Origin: Palauibacter sp022826685
Lineage (GTDB): Bacteria > Gemmatimonadota > Gemmatimonadetes > Palauibacterales > Palauibacteraceae
Direction: 5' to 3' (one strand)
DNA length: 64,000 nt
Assembly: GCF_965221685.1 (NCBI RefSeq)
Contig: NZ_OZ244907.1
Under the pieces are notes generated by a model, which was not told the DNA's origin, ran no database searches, and saw only the letters and a program-made list of their open reading frames with translations. Shown here in pieces: positions 40,257-50,700 of this stretch; position 1 is the stretch's first letter, and the number at the start of each line of letters is the position of its first letter. Made by a program: the position numbers and the translations under genes.

Positions 40257-41226
40257 AGCCTCGTTCCCCGTCACCCGGCTGCGCCGTCTGCGTCGCACGG
40301 CCGCCCTGCGCGAACTCGTGCGGGAGACTCGGCTTGAGGCTTCCGATCTCATCTACCCCATGTTCATCCATGACCGGGGACCGCCCCGGCAGCCGATCCC
40401 TTCGATGCCCGGAATCGACCGCCTGAGCGTCGAGACGGCCGTCGAGGAAGCCGGCGCCGCGTTCGACGAAGGGATAAGGGCCGTCCTCCTGTTCGGCCTG
40501 CCCGCAAGCAAGGATGCGCGAGGTTCGACCGCGGAGGAGCCGGACGGCGTGATCCAGCGCTCGCTGCGGGCGCTTCGCCGCGCGCTTCCCGACCTGGTCC
40601 TGATCACGGACGTCTGCATGTGCGAGTACACGGATCACGGCCACTGCGGGATCCTCGACGGCGACCGCGTCGCGAACGACCCGACGCTGGAGCGGCTCGC
40701 CGCCCAGGCCGTAACTCACGGGGCCGCGGGGGCGGACATCGTTGCACCATCGGACATGATGGACGGTCGGGTCGGAGTGATTCGTGCCGCGCTCGACGAA
40801 GCGCACCTCGAGGACGTGGCCATACTGTCCTATGCCGCGAAGTACGCGAGCGTCTTCTACGGCCCTTTCCGGGACGCGGCGGACTCCGCACCCGCCTTCG
40901 GGGATCGGCGGGGGTATCAGATGGATGTGCGGAACGCGGATGAGGCGATCCGCGAGGTCCGGCTCGACATCGCCGAGGGGGCGGATCTCGTCATGGTGAA
41001 ACCGGCGCTGCCGAATCTCGACATCATCCGACGAGTCAAGGATCAGTTCCGGATGCCCACCGCCGCGTACCAGGTGAGCGGGGAATACGCGATGATCGAG
41101 GCCGCGGGTGCGCGGGGCTGGCTCGACGCGGAGGCGGCCAGCCTGGAATCGGTTCTGGCCATCCGGCGTGCGGGGGCGGACCTGGTCGTGACCTACGCCG
41201 CGCGGCGCCTCGCGCGAGCGCTCTAG
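40249..41226 (+). CDS. hemB: Delta-aminolevulinic acid dehydratase (porphobilinogen synthase)
   Basis: HemB condenses two aminolevulinates to porphobilinogen. The 325-residue protein has the zinc triad Cys123, Cys125 and Cys133 (DVCMCEYTDHGHC), making it the zinc-dependent type, and the two active-site lysines Lys198 (SYAAKYAS) and Lys251 (MVKPALP). The start is ATG 40249, overlapping hemD; an earlier ATG at 40204 lies inside hemD. Confidence 0.97.
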   Translation: MPEASFPVTRLRRLRRTAALRELVRETRLEASDLIYPMFIHDRGPPRQPIPSMPGIDRLSVETAVEEAGAAFDEGIRAVLLFGLPASKDARGSTAEEPDGVIQRSLRALRRALPDLVLITDVCMCEYTDHGHCGILDGDRVANDPTLERLAAQAVTHGAAGADIVAPSDMMDGRVGVIRAALDEAHLEDVAILSYAAKYASVFYGPFRDAADSAPAFGDRRGYQMDVRNADEAIREVRLDIAEGADLVMVKPALPNLDIIRRVKDQFRMPTAAYQVSGEYAMIEAAGARGWLDAEAASLESVLAIRRAGADLVVTYAARRLARAL

Positions 41227-41259
41227 TTTCGTGTTCCCCGATGCCCGTCGCTCGATGGG

Positions 41260-42231
41260 GTGCGTCCGGTGAGGGTCCTCGTGACGGGCGGAGACGGGTT
41301 CATCGGGCAGCACCTGGTCGACCATCTGCTGGACGTCGGATACGAGGTGACGGCGACGATGCTCGGGGAGGCGCCCACCGCCGGCACCCTTTCTCCGGCC
41401 GCCCGAGCGGCGGCCGAATGGGCACGGCTCGATGTGCGAGACGCCGACGCCGTCGCCTCGGTCGTGCACGCCATCCGTCCCCGCCGCGTCTTCCACCTTG
41501 CCGGCTTCTCGTCGGGCGCCGAGGCCGGGAGGCGGTCCCGCGAAGCTCTCGCGGTGAATGGCGCGGGCACGCTGAGCCTCGTTGAAGCGATCGCGCGGGC
41601 CCCCGCCGACGTGCAGGCCGTCGTCGTGGCGGGTTCCGCGGACGCGTACGGCGGCGGTCGCGGCGGACCGATGGGAGAGCGTACGCCGCTTCGGCCAACG
41701 AGCGTGTACGGCGCGACCAAGGCCGCCCAGGATGTTCTCGCGCGCGGAGCCGGCGCGGCTCTGGACGTACGCGTGGTCGTCGCGCGGCTCTTTCCGCTCG
41801 TCGGTCCCGGCCAGCGCCCCGCGTTCGTACTCCCGAGCTTCTGCCGTCGCGCCCTCGCGATTCGGCGGGGAACGGCGGAGCCGCGGCTCGCCGTGGGCAA
41901 TCTGGATGTGGCGCGCGACTTCACGGATGTGCGCGATGGCGTTCGGGCGCTCGCGGGCATCGCGGACCTCGACGAGACGCCCCACGTGGCGTACAACGTG
42001 TGCTCCGGGATCGCGACGAAGATCCGCCGCCTGCTCGAGTGGGTGCTCGAGAGGGCGGAAATCGAGCCCGAGATCGTGCGCGATCCGGCCCTTGTGCGGC
42101 CCGGAGAACCCGAAGTCGTCGTCGGTGATCCCACGCGGCTGCGGGCCGCGACGGGGTGGCGCGCGGCGCGGGACCTGCGGGCCTGTGTACACGCCACCAT
42201 GGACTGGGTCGCGACTTCCGGCGCGGCCTGA
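41260..42231 (+). CDS. NAD(P)-dependent SDR, GDP-4-keto-6-deoxymannose reductase-like
   Basis: An extended short-chain dehydrogenase of about 320 residues with an N-terminal Rossmann motif (VTGGDGFIGQHL) and a YxxxK pair in SVYGATKAA. The VRDADAVASVVHAIRPRRVFHLAG and PLRPTSVYG arrangement resembles the GDP-mannose 4,6-dehydratase/Rmd branch, which modifies nucleotide sugars for surface glycans. GTG 41260 and GTG 41269 (MRVLVTGG) are both possible starts. Exact substrate is not determinable. It precedes the UDP-sugar genes on the same strand. Confidence 0.7.
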   Translation: MRPVRVLVTGGDGFIGQHLVDHLLDVGYEVTATMLGEAPTAGTLSPAARAAAEWARLDVRDADAVASVVHAIRPRRVFHLAGFSSGAEAGRRSREALAVNGAGTLSLVEAIARAPADVQAVVVAGSADAYGGGRGGPMGERTPLRPTSVYGATKAAQDVLARGAGAALDVRVVVARLFPLVGPGQRPAFVLPSFCRRALAIRRGTAEPRLAVGNLDVARDFTDVRDGVRALAGIADLDETPHVAYNVCSGIATKIRRLLEWVLERAEIEPEIVRDPALVRPGEPEVVVGDPTRLRAATGWRAARDLRACVHATMDWVATSGAA

Positions 42232-42267
42232 CCCCGAGCCCCTGAACGAAGAGCGACGGAGAACTCG

Positions 42268-43596
42268 ATGGAAATCACCGTGATCGGCACCGGATACGTT
42301 GGACTCGTGGCGGGGTCCTGTCTGGCCGGATCCGGTAACCGCGTCACCTGTGCCGACGTTGACGAAGAGAAGATCCGGCGTCTGAACTCCGGAGACGTCC
42401 CGATCTATGAGGCCGGCATCGAGCGCCTGATCTCGGAGGGCCTCGCCGCCGGAAGGCTTCGGTTCACGACGGACGCGGCGGAGGGCATCCGGACGGCCGA
42501 CGTCATCTTCGTCGCGGTGGGTACGCCGCCCGGTCAGGACGGGCTGGCGGACCTCGATTTCGTGCTGGACGCGGCTCGCGTGATCGGAGACCATCTGCGT
42601 CCCGACGCGGTCGTCGTCATGAAGAGCACCGTTCCGGTGGGGACGAACGACATCGTGCGGGCCGAGATCGCCCGACGGACCGATCTGCCCTTCCACATGT
42701 GCTCCAACCCCGAGTTCCTCAAGGAAGGAGACGCGGTGGGGGACTTCCTTTACCCCGACCGGGTCGTCTGCGGCGTGGATTCGGACCGCGCCCGGCGGTG
42801 CATGGAGGAGCTGTACGAGCCCTTCGTCCGCTCCGGGAATCCACTGATCTTCATGGATATCGCCTCGGCGGAACTGACCAAGTACGCGGCGAACGCGATG
42901 CTCGCCGCCCGGATCAGCCTCATGAACCAGTTCGCCGAACTGTGCGAACAGACCGGAGCCGACATCGAGCGCGTGCGCCGCGGCGTGGGCTCGGACCCCC
43001 GCATCGGCTCGGCCTTTCTCTATGCCGGCACGGGGTATGGCGGCAGCTGCCTTCCCAAGGACGTGCGGGCAATCATCCGCTCCGCGGAAGAGCAGGGGGT
43101 CGACCTCGGCATCCTGAGATCCGTGTCCGAGGCGAACGATCGCCAGACCACCGTTCTCGTCCGGAAAATCCGGGAGCGGTTCGGCGACGATCTCGCCGGC
43201 CTGCGCTTCGCGCTCTGGGGGCTTGCATTCAAACCTCGCACGGATGACATGCGCGAGGCGCCCTCGCGCGCGGTCGCCGAGGCGCTGCGCGAGAGGGGGG
43301 CGTCGGTCGTGGCGCACGATCCTGCCGCCATGGAACAGTCGCACGAGTTCTATCTGGGGGACGCCGTGGAATACGCCGCGGACGAGTACGAAGCGCTCGA
43401 CGGAGCGGACGCGCTCGTCGTCGTGACGGAGTGGCTCCAGTACCGCCGCCCCGACTGGTCCCGGCTCGCGAAGCGCATGGCCCGTCCCATCGTATTCGAC
43501 GGGCGCAACGTGTTCGAACCGGACCGCATGGCTTCGCGAGGGTTCGAGCACTACCCGGTCGGGCGCAGGCAGATCGGTCCGGCGGAGATCGCATGA
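42268..43596 (+). CDS. ugd: UDP-glucose 6-dehydrogenase
   Basis: This enzyme oxidises UDP-glucose to UDP-glucuronate with two NAD+. The 442-residue protein starts MEITVIGTGYVGLVAGSCLAG, with the NAD-binding GxGYVG, the central dimerisation helix AELTKYAANAMLAA, and the catalytic cysteine Cys261 in YGGSCLPKD. The C-terminal domain LWGLAFKPRTDDMREAP binds UDP. Its stop overlaps the UDP-xylose synthase gene (ATGA), its direct metabolic partner. Confidence 0.95.
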   Translation: MEITVIGTGYVGLVAGSCLAGSGNRVTCADVDEEKIRRLNSGDVPIYEAGIERLISEGLAAGRLRFTTDAAEGIRTADVIFVAVGTPPGQDGLADLDFVLDAARVIGDHLRPDAVVVMKSTVPVGTNDIVRAEIARRTDLPFHMCSNPEFLKEGDAVGDFLYPDRVVCGVDSDRARRCMEELYEPFVRSGNPLIFMDIASAELTKYAANAMLAARISLMNQFAELCEQTGADIERVRRGVGSDPRIGSAFLYAGTGYGGSCLPKDVRAIIRSAEEQGVDLGILRSVSEANDRQTTVLVRKIRERFGDDLAGLRFALWGLAFKPRTDDMREAPSRAVAEALRERGASVVAHDPAAMEQSHEFYLGDAVEYAADEYEALDGADALVVVTEWLQYRRPDWSRLAKRMARPIVFDGRNVFEPDRMASRGFEHYPVGRRQIGPAEIA

Positions 43597-44540
43597 GGCT
43601 GGTCGTCACCGGCGCCGCCGGCTTCCTCGGTTCGCACCTCACCGATCGCCTCCTCGCCGAAGGGCACTCGGTCGTCGGCATCGACAGCCTGATCACGGGG
43701 ACGCGGCGCAATCTCGCCCATCTGCGGGACGAGCCGAGGTTCGCGTTTCTCGAGCGGGACGTGTCGGAGCCCATCGAGATCGAGGGGGAAATCGAAGGGG
43801 TCTTCCACCTCGCCTCGCCGGCCAGCCCGGTCGACTACCTTCGTTTCCCGATCCAGACGCTGAAGGCGGGCGCCCTTGGCACGCGCAACGCCCTTGGCCT
43901 GGCCAGAGCGAGCGGCGCCCGGCTGCTGCTCGCGTCCACCTCGGAAGTCTATGGAGATCCACTCGTCCATCCGCAGCCCGAGACATACTGGGGCAACGTG
44001 AACCCGGTCGGTCCGCGCTCGGTGTACGACGAGGCGAAGCGCTTCGCCGAAGCCATCACGATGGCATACCACCGCGAGTACGGCGTGGACACGCGCATCG
44101 TGCGAATCTTCAACACCTACGGACCGCGCATGCGTCCGGACGATGGCCGCGTGGTCTCGAATTTCGTCGTCCAGGCGCTCCGGGGGGAGCCGCTCACCGT
44201 CTACGGAGACGGCTCCCAGTCACGGAGTTTCTGTTATGTGTCCGACCTCGTGGAGGGGATCTGGCGTCTCTTCAACGCCGATGTCCACGCGCCGGTGAAC
44301 CTGGGCAATCCCGGCGAGTATACGATCCGCATGCTGTCCGATCTCGTGCTCGCGGCCACCGACTCCGCGTCCACCGTCGAGGTGCGTCCGCTGCCCGAAG
44401 ACGACCCGAGAATGCGGTCTCCGGACATCTCTCTGGCCTCCGAGCGGCTGGACTGGACGCCCCGGGTCCCGCTCGAGGCCGGGCTGAAGCGTACGGTCGA
44501 GTATTTTCGGGAGGTGCTTCCCGGGACGGCAACCGAATGA
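43593..44540 (+). CDS. UDP-glucuronate decarboxylase (UDP-xylose synthase)
   Basis: The 315-residue extended SDR has GAAGFLGSHL at the N-terminus, HLASPASPVDY, STSEVYGDP, the YxxxK pair Tyr145/Lys149 (SVYDEAKRFAEA), and RIFNTYGPRM, the standard UXS signature. It decarboxylates UDP-glucuronate to UDP-xylose, using the product of the gene just upstream, with which it overlaps by four bases. It overlaps the following glycosyltransferase by four bases, making a tight three-gene unit. Confidence 0.92.
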   Translation: MRLVVTGAAGFLGSHLTDRLLAEGHSVVGIDSLITGTRRNLAHLRDEPRFAFLERDVSEPIEIEGEIEGVFHLASPASPVDYLRFPIQTLKAGALGTRNALGLARASGARLLLASTSEVYGDPLVHPQPETYWGNVNPVGPRSVYDEAKRFAEAITMAYHREYGVDTRIVRIFNTYGPRMRPDDGRVVSNFVVQALRGEPLTVYGDGSQSRSFCYVSDLVEGIWRLFNADVHAPVNLGNPGEYTIRMLSDLVLAATDSASTVEVRPLPEDDPRMRSPDISLASERLDWTPRVPLEAGLKRTVEYFREVLPGTATE

Positions 44541-45346
44541 CCGCGCAGGGGGGAGGCGAGAAGGAGATGGGGCGGGCCCGGGTCTCCGTGGTCATGCCCG
44601 TCTATAACGAGGAGGCGACGCTCGAGGCGATCGTCCGGCGCGTGAAGGAGGTGGCCCCGGACGTGGAACTCGTCGCCGTCGACGACGGCTCGGCCGACGC
44701 GTCCGCGTCGATCCTGACCCGGCTGGAAGCGGAAGGGCTGGTCGACCGTGCCCTCGCGCACGAGCGGAACCGGGGGAAGGGCGCGGCGCTCTCGACCGGG
44801 TTCCGGGGCGTCAGCGGCGATATCATCATCATTCAGGACGCCGATCTCGAGTACGACCCCGCCGAGTATCCGCGCCTCCTGGAGCCCATCCTCGCCGGCC
44901 GGGCGGATGTCGTCTACGGGTCGCGATTCATGGGCGGGCAGCCGCACCGCGTCCTCTACTACTGGCACTACGTGGGGAACCGGTGGCTGACTCGGCTGTC
45001 GAACATGATGACGAACCTCAACCTCACGGACATGGAGACGTGCTACAAATGCTTCCGCCGGGAAGTGATCGAGCAGCTCACGATCGAGGAGCGGGCCTTC
45101 GGCGTCGAACCGGAAATCACGGCGAAAGTCGCCATGGGTGGCTGGCGCGTGTATGAGGTGGGGATCTCTTACGCGGGACGGACGTACGCGGAGGGCAAGA
45201 AGATCGGATGGCGCGATGGCGTTTCCGCGCTGCGCTGTATCTTTCTGTACGGGCTTGTGCGGCGCTGGACGCGCAAGGGCGGGCCGCGCGCCTCGGGCGA
45301 GGCAACGGGCCACATAGGTGGTGGCGTCGAAAGCGGGGAGAGTTGA
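44537..45346 (+). CDS. Family 2 glycosyltransferase (polyprenyl-phosphate type)
   Basis: The 269-residue protein has a GT-A fold signature: VSVVMPVYNEEATLEAIV, VDDGSADAS, HERNRGKGAALSTGF and the DxD motif in QDADLEYDP. This pattern is common in dolichyl- or undecaprenyl-phosphate sugar transferases. No C-terminal multi-span region is seen. ATG 44537 overlaps the preceding stop; ATG 44567 (MGRARVSVVMPVYN) is an alternative start. It may use the UDP-sugars made upstream; donor and acceptor are unknown. Confidence 0.85.
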   Translation: MTAQGGGEKEMGRARVSVVMPVYNEEATLEAIVRRVKEVAPDVELVAVDDGSADASASILTRLEAEGLVDRALAHERNRGKGAALSTGFRGVSGDIIIIQDADLEYDPAEYPRLLEPILAGRADVVYGSRFMGGQPHRVLYYWHYVGNRWLTRLSNMMTNLNLTDMETCYKCFRREVIEQLTIEERAFGVEPEITAKVAMGGWRVYEVGISYAGRTYAEGKKIGWRDGVSALRCIFLYGLVRRWTRKGGPRASGEATGHIGGGVESGES

Positions 45347-45380
45347 GACATTCGGGGAACGAAGGCCGGCAGGGGCGCCC

Positions 45381-46301
45381 ATGGTGACCGTCCGACAGTG
45401 GATCGTTCAGGGGACCGCCGGGGTTCTGGCGACGCTTGCGCTCGCGGCGTGCGAGGCCCCGGTGGACCGGTCCGTCGTGCGCGGGGATCGATACCTCGCC
45501 GTCGGGGACGCGGATATGGCGATCGCCGAGTACCTCCTCGCCCGGCGCGTCAGCGGCGACACGGATGACCTCCTCCTCCGGCTCGGGCAGGCCTATGCCG
45601 CGCGCGGCGATGTCGACGAGGCGCTCACCGTCTACGAGACGCTTGCCGAGCGCGACCCCCGGCTGCGGCATCAGGCGGCGGCCTCGCTCGCCGGACTCGC
45701 GTGGTCCGCGCGGGAGCGGGGGGCGGCCGAGAACATGTCCCGCGCGCTCCAGCCCCTGGTCGATTGGGGATTGGGCTATCTTCCCGCCGACCTCCAGCGC
45801 TCTCTGGCAGCCTATCATGCGGCTCAGGGTGACTACGCCCGCGCCCTCTCGCTGCGCCTCGCGCTCCTCGCCGGGGAGGGGGAGCCGGAGCCGGCGGTGC
45901 TGTACGATGTCGGCCTCGCATATGAACAGCTCGGCGCATGCCCTCGCGCGCTGCCCTTCTATCGGGATTTTCTCGAGGCGATGGAGGAAAGCCGGTCGAA
46001 CCCGGAGGACGCCCGCTACCGTTACGGGAATTGCCTCTACGTGTCCGCGGCTGAAGACCGGGCGGAGGGCCGCCCCGCGGCCGCCCTCGAGAAGCTGACC
46101 GAGATGGTCGAACTCGGCGAGCCGCGGACGCACATGGTCGAGGCACACTTCCTCATCGGCGAACTCCACCTCGCGCTCGACCAGACGGACGAGGCTCTCG
46201 TCAACTACGCCCGCGTGCTGGAACTGAACCCGACGCGCACACACGCTCTCGTCCGGCGTGCGGAGGAGCGGATCCGACAGATCCGCTTCGGCTTCGAATG
46301 A
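45381..46301 (+). CDS. TPR-repeat lipoprotein
   Basis: ATG 45381 gives a 306-residue protein with a signal peptide and lipobox LAAC (Cys24), so it is probably anchored in the outer membrane facing the periplasm. The remainder is tetratricopeptide-type: repeated helical pairs such as LLLRLGQAYAARGDVDEAL, LYDVGLAYEQLGACPRAL and LIGELHLALDQTDEALVNY. It overlaps the bamD-like gene by four bases (ATGA), suggesting a role alongside outer-membrane assembly, although no specific family is recognised. Confidence 0.8.
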   Translation: MVTVRQWIVQGTAGVLATLALAACEAPVDRSVVRGDRYLAVGDADMAIAEYLLARRVSGDTDDLLLRLGQAYAARGDVDEALTVYETLAERDPRLRHQAAASLAGLAWSARERGAAENMSRALQPLVDWGLGYLPADLQRSLAAYHAAQGDYARALSLRLALLAGEGEPEPAVLYDVGLAYEQLGACPRALPFYRDFLEAMEESRSNPEDARYRYGNCLYVSAAEDRAEGRPAAALEKLTEMVELGEPRTHMVEAHFLIGELHLALDQTDEALVNYARVLELNPTRTHALVRRAEERIRQIRFGFE

Positions 46302-47116
46302 GGCTTCCGGCCGGGACGGCGCCGCGCGGCGGGCTCCGCGACGTGCTCCGCGGGGTGCTCGCCGCCGCGGTTCTCATGCTCGCGGGCTGTTCGAGTTCCG
46401 GGCCCCCGGGCGACCTGGCGCCGCCGGATCTCTTCCAGTGGGCGCAGGATCGCTTCGACGCCGAGGAATATCGGAGGGCGGCCGACGGCTTCCTCGCCTT
46501 CATGATCCGCGATCCCCTGAATCCGCTCGTCGACAGCGCGCAGTTCCTCGCCGCCGAGGGCCAGCTCCGGGCGGGCAACGAACTCGACGCCGTGGAGGAG
46601 TTCCGGCGCATGGCCACGAACCGGCCCAACAGTCCCCTCGCGGACGACGCGCAGCTGGGGCTGTGCCGGGCGTACCTGGCGGCCTCGCCCCGGGTGACGC
46701 TCTCCCAGGAGTTTACCCGGCGGGCCCTGGAGGAGTGCGAACGGTTGTTGCAGTTCTTCCCGACGACCCCTCACCGAGAGCGGGCCGAAGGCCTGATTGC
46801 GGAAGCGCGCGCCAAGCTGGCCGAGAAGAGCTACGAAATCGGGAAGTACTACCAGGATCGCACGAGGCTGCCGGAGTCCGCGATCGTCTACTTCGAAAAG
46901 TCGCTGGCCGAGGAACCGACCGGCGCGTTCCTGCCGGATCTCCTGTTGCGCTTGTATCGCAGTTACCGCCAGGTGGGGTTCGAAACCGAAGCCGGAACCA
47001 TAAGGGAGCGGCTGCTGTCGGAGTTTCCCGAATCGGAGGAAACCCGGTTGCTGTTGGCGGACGAAGATCCGGCGGCGGAGGAGGGCCCCGCGGGGGATGC
47101 CGGATCCCGCCACTGA
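46298..47116 (+). CDS. bamD: Outer-membrane assembly lipoprotein, BamD-like
   Basis: The 272-residue protein has a signal peptide with lipobox LAGC (Cys31) and TPR helices matching the BamD/YfiO layout: DLFQWAQDRFDAEEYRRAADGF, RDPLNPLVDSAQFLAAEGQL, RRMATNRPNSPLADDAQL and EIGKYYQDRTRLPESAIVYF (each a typical repeat). BamD is an essential part of the BAM complex inserting outer-membrane proteins, which implies a diderm cell. It overlaps nadD by 20 bases. Family assignment is from pattern only. Confidence 0.75.
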   Translation: MRLPAGTAPRGGLRDVLRGVLAAAVLMLAGCSSSGPPGDLAPPDLFQWAQDRFDAEEYRRAADGFLAFMIRDPLNPLVDSAQFLAAEGQLRAGNELDAVEEFRRMATNRPNSPLADDAQLGLCRAYLAASPRVTLSQEFTRRALEECERLLQFFPTTPHRERAEGLIAEARAKLAEKSYEIGKYYQDRTRLPESAIVYFEKSLAEEPTGAFLPDLLLRLYRSYRQVGFETEAGTIRERLLSEFPESEETRLLLADEDPAAEEGPAGDAGSRH

Positions 47117-47726
47117 AGTCCCGCCGGCCGGCCGGCGGACGGGCATCCTCGGCGGGAGCTTCGATCCTCCGCACATGGGCCACGTCTCGGTGGCGCGCGA
47201 CCTTGTCGAAGAGCTGCGCCTCGACCGGCTGCTCGTGATCCCCGCGGGCGATCCGCCGCACCGCGAAGTCACGCTCCCCGCGGAGGTTCGCCTCGACCTC
47301 ACGCGACGGGCCTTTGCCGACCTGCCCGGCATCGAGGTCAGCCCGATGGAGATCGAGCGGGCCGGTCCCTCCTACACGGTGGACACGCTGGAAGCCCTCG
47401 CGCGGCGCTTTCCTTCCGACCGGCTCGTCCTCGCGATCGGGGCGGACCAGCTTGCGGCGATCCACCGCTGGGACCGCTGGCGCCGGATTCCGGAGTTGGC
47501 CCGCATCGCGGTGATGCCGCGGCGCGGCCGGGAGCCCGCACCCTCCCCGGAATCCACGCCGATCGAGTATGTTGTCGCGAACGTCACGCGAGTGGATATC
47601 TCGGCGAGCCGGATCCGGCAGCGCCTCGAGGAGGGGCGTTCGGTCCACCTCCTCGTTCCGGAAACGATCCGACACGATGTCGAGCGCGCCTGGGCCGGAC
47701 GCCGGGCGCGCCACGTAACCCAGTGA
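47097..47726 (+). CDS. nadD: Nicotinate-nucleotide adenylyltransferase
   Basis: NadD makes deamido-NAD from nicotinate mononucleotide and ATP. The 209-residue protein shows the nucleotidyltransferase motif GGSFDPPHMGH (19-29), the GPSYTVDTL region, GADQL and the C-terminal ISASRIR motif. ATG 47097 lies inside the end of bamD; the family alignment supports it since the motif begins about 18 residues in. secA starts seven bases after the stop. Confidence 0.95.
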   Translation: MPDPATEVPPAGRRTGILGGSFDPPHMGHVSVARDLVEELRLDRLLVIPAGDPPHREVTLPAEVRLDLTRRAFADLPGIEVSPMEIERAGPSYTVDTLEALARRFPSDRLVLAIGADQLAAIHRWDRWRRIPELARIAVMPRRGREPAPSPESTPIEYVVANVTRVDISASRIRQRLEEGRSVHLLVPETIRHDVERAWAGRRARHVTQ

Positions 47727-47733
47727 GCCCCGG

Positions 47734-50700
47734 ATGTTGAAGAACGTTGTAACGCAGGTCTTCGGAACGCGCTTCACGCGCGAGATGAAGCGCATGCGGC
47801 CGATCATCGCAAGGATCAAGGAACACGAGTCGCGGCTCGCGGATGTCCCGGACGACGCTCTCAAGGCGCAGACCGGGAAGTTCCGGGCGATCATCGCGGA
47901 GCGGACCGCCGAGTTCGAGGAGGCCGTCGAGGCGCTGCGGGAAAAGCGTCGCTTCACCGAGAATCCGGCGCGGCGCGCCGACCTCACCGAACGCATCGCG
48001 GCGACGGAGGGTGAACTCAACGAGGCGCTGCAGGCCGTGCTCGATGAGGTGCTGCCCGAGGCGTTCGCAACCGTGCGGGAGGCGTGCCGCCGACTCCTCG
48101 GGGCGGAGATCGAGGTCACGGGGAACGAGATGGCGTGGGACATGGTCCCCTACGATGTGCAGCTCATCGGAGGGATCGTTCTCCACGAAGGGAAGATCGC
48201 CGAGATGGCCACGGGCGAGGGGAAGACGCTCGTGGCCACGATGCCGTTGTACCTCAACGCCCTCCCCGGCCGGGGCGTCCACCTCGTCACCGTCAACGAC
48301 TATCTCGCCAGACGCGACGCCCAGTGGATGGGCACGGTCTTCGACTACCTCGGCCTCACGGTGGGCGTGCTCGAGGATACGGAGCCGGGGAGCGTCGAGC
48401 GGCGAGCCGCCTACCAGGCCGACATCACCTACGGGACGAACAACGAATTCGGGTTCGACTACCTGCGCGACAACATGGTGATCGAACTCCGGCATCGCGT
48501 GCAGCGCGGACACGCGTACGCGATCATCGACGAGGTCGACTCGGTGCTCATCGACGAGGCCCGCACGCCGCTCATCATCTCCGGACCCGCCGGTCGCGAC
48601 GAACGCGACGTGTACCAGCGGCACAACGCTCAGGTGGCCGCGATCGCGCGCAAGCAGACGCGGATCGTCAACCGTCTCGTGGCCGAGGGCACGAAGCTGC
48701 TCGAAGAGACCGAAGCCGACGAGGATACGGAGCAGCGCCGGGACGCGGGGCTCAAGCTGCTCGCCGCGCAGCGTGGCGCGCCGAAGAACAAGCGGCTGCT
48801 CAAGCTGAAGACGCGCGCCGGCGTGAAGCAGCTCATTCAGCGGACGGAAGCCGATCTCATGCGGGAGAAGCGGCTTCCCGAGATCGACGAAATGCTCCTC
48901 TTCTCGATGGACGAGAAGGGGCAGACGATCCAGATCTCCGAACAGGGCCTCGATGTGCTCTCGCCCGACGACCCCGAGACGTTCGTCGTCCCCGACATCT
49001 CGGAGGATGTCCAGGACGTGGAGGACGACGAGTCGCTGACGACCGACGAGAAGCGCAGCGAGATCGAACGGCTCGAACGCGAATACGCGGAGAAGTCGGA
49101 GAAGATCCACGTCATCCACCAGCTTGTGAAAGCGTACTCCCTGTACGAGAAGGACGTGGAGTACGTGGTGGAGAACGGCGACGTCCTGATCGTCGACGAG
49201 CACACCGGCCGCAAGATGCACGGGCGGCGCTGGTCGGATGGGCTCCACCAGGCGGTCGAGGCGAAGGAGAAGGTCAAGGTGCGGGGCGAGACGCAGACGC
49301 TCGCCACGATCACGATCCAGAACTACTTCCGGATGTACGACAAGATGGCCGGGATGACCGGTACCGCCGAGACGGAAGAGGGCGAGTTCCACGCGATCTA
49401 CGGTCTCGAGGTCGTCGTCATCCCCACGAACCGGCCGGTGCGGCGACTGGATCACGACGACGTGATCTTCCAGACGAAGAAGGAAAAATACGCCGCGCTG
49501 ATCGAGGAGATCGAAAGGATCAATGGCGAGGGCCTTCCGATCCTCGTGGGGACGACGAGCGTGGAAGTGTCGGAGGTCATCGCCCGCATGCTGAAACGGC
49601 GCGGCCTCGCCCACGAGGTGCTGAACGCCAAGCAGCACGCCCGGGAAGCGGAGATCGTCCGCAACGCCGGCCAGCCGGGCGCGATCACGATCGCGACGAA
49701 CATGGCCGGCCGCGGCACCGACATCAAACTCGCCTCCCCGTGCGTGCAGTGCGACGTGTGCGGGATCCGTTCCGACACCCCGGCGTTTGGCCGCACCGAC
49801 GAGGAACCGGACCTGTCGCGAGCCGAGATCAAGGAGCGGGGGTGCGAGGAGGAGCCGCCCTGCGGACTCCAGATCCTGGGTACGGAACGCCACCAGTCCC
49901 GCCGCATCGACCGCCAGCTCCGCGGCCGCTCGGGGCGCCAGGGGGATCCCGGGGCCAGCCTCTTCTTCCTGTCGCTCGAAGACGACCTCATGCGGCTCTT
50001 CATGCACGAGCGCGTGGCGAAGATCATGGATCGCCTGGGCGTGCAGGAGGGCGAGGTGATCAGCCACCCGTGGATCACGAAGTCCGTCGAGCGCGCGCAG
50101 AAGCGGGTCGAGACGCAGAACTTCGACGCCCGGAAGCGACTGCTGGACTACGACGACGTGATGAACCAGCAGCGGGAGGTCGTCTACGACCTGCGCCTAT
50201 ATGCGCTCGAGGGCGGGGAGGACCTCAAGGGCGAGACGTGGGAGATGGTCGAGGAGGCGATCCGCGAGGAGATGGACGCCTACGTGCCCGAGGAGAGTTC
50301 GCACGACCAGTGGAACCTCCCGGGACTGCGGGAGCACCTCCTGATCGAGTATTTCCTGCACAACGAGTTCCTGCCCCGGGTCGGAGCGGACCGCGGAAAG
50401 GCGTCCGAGACGGAGAAGGAAGCGAGCGCCGACAACTGGGCGGGTACCGGCGAGTTGTACGATGCGGTGCTCGAGAGCGCCCACGAGCAGTTCCGCGTCA
50501 AGCTCGAGAGTTTCGACGAACTCTGGGAACAGGTCCTGCGCTTCATCGTGCTGTCGGTGCTGGACGAGAAATGGAAGGACCACCTCTACGACCTCGACCA
50601 TCTGCGCTCCTCGATCCAGTTCCGGTCGTGGGGGCAGAAGGATCCGCTCGTCGAATACAAGAAGGAGGCGTACGAGATGTTCGTGAGCCTGATCACGGAC

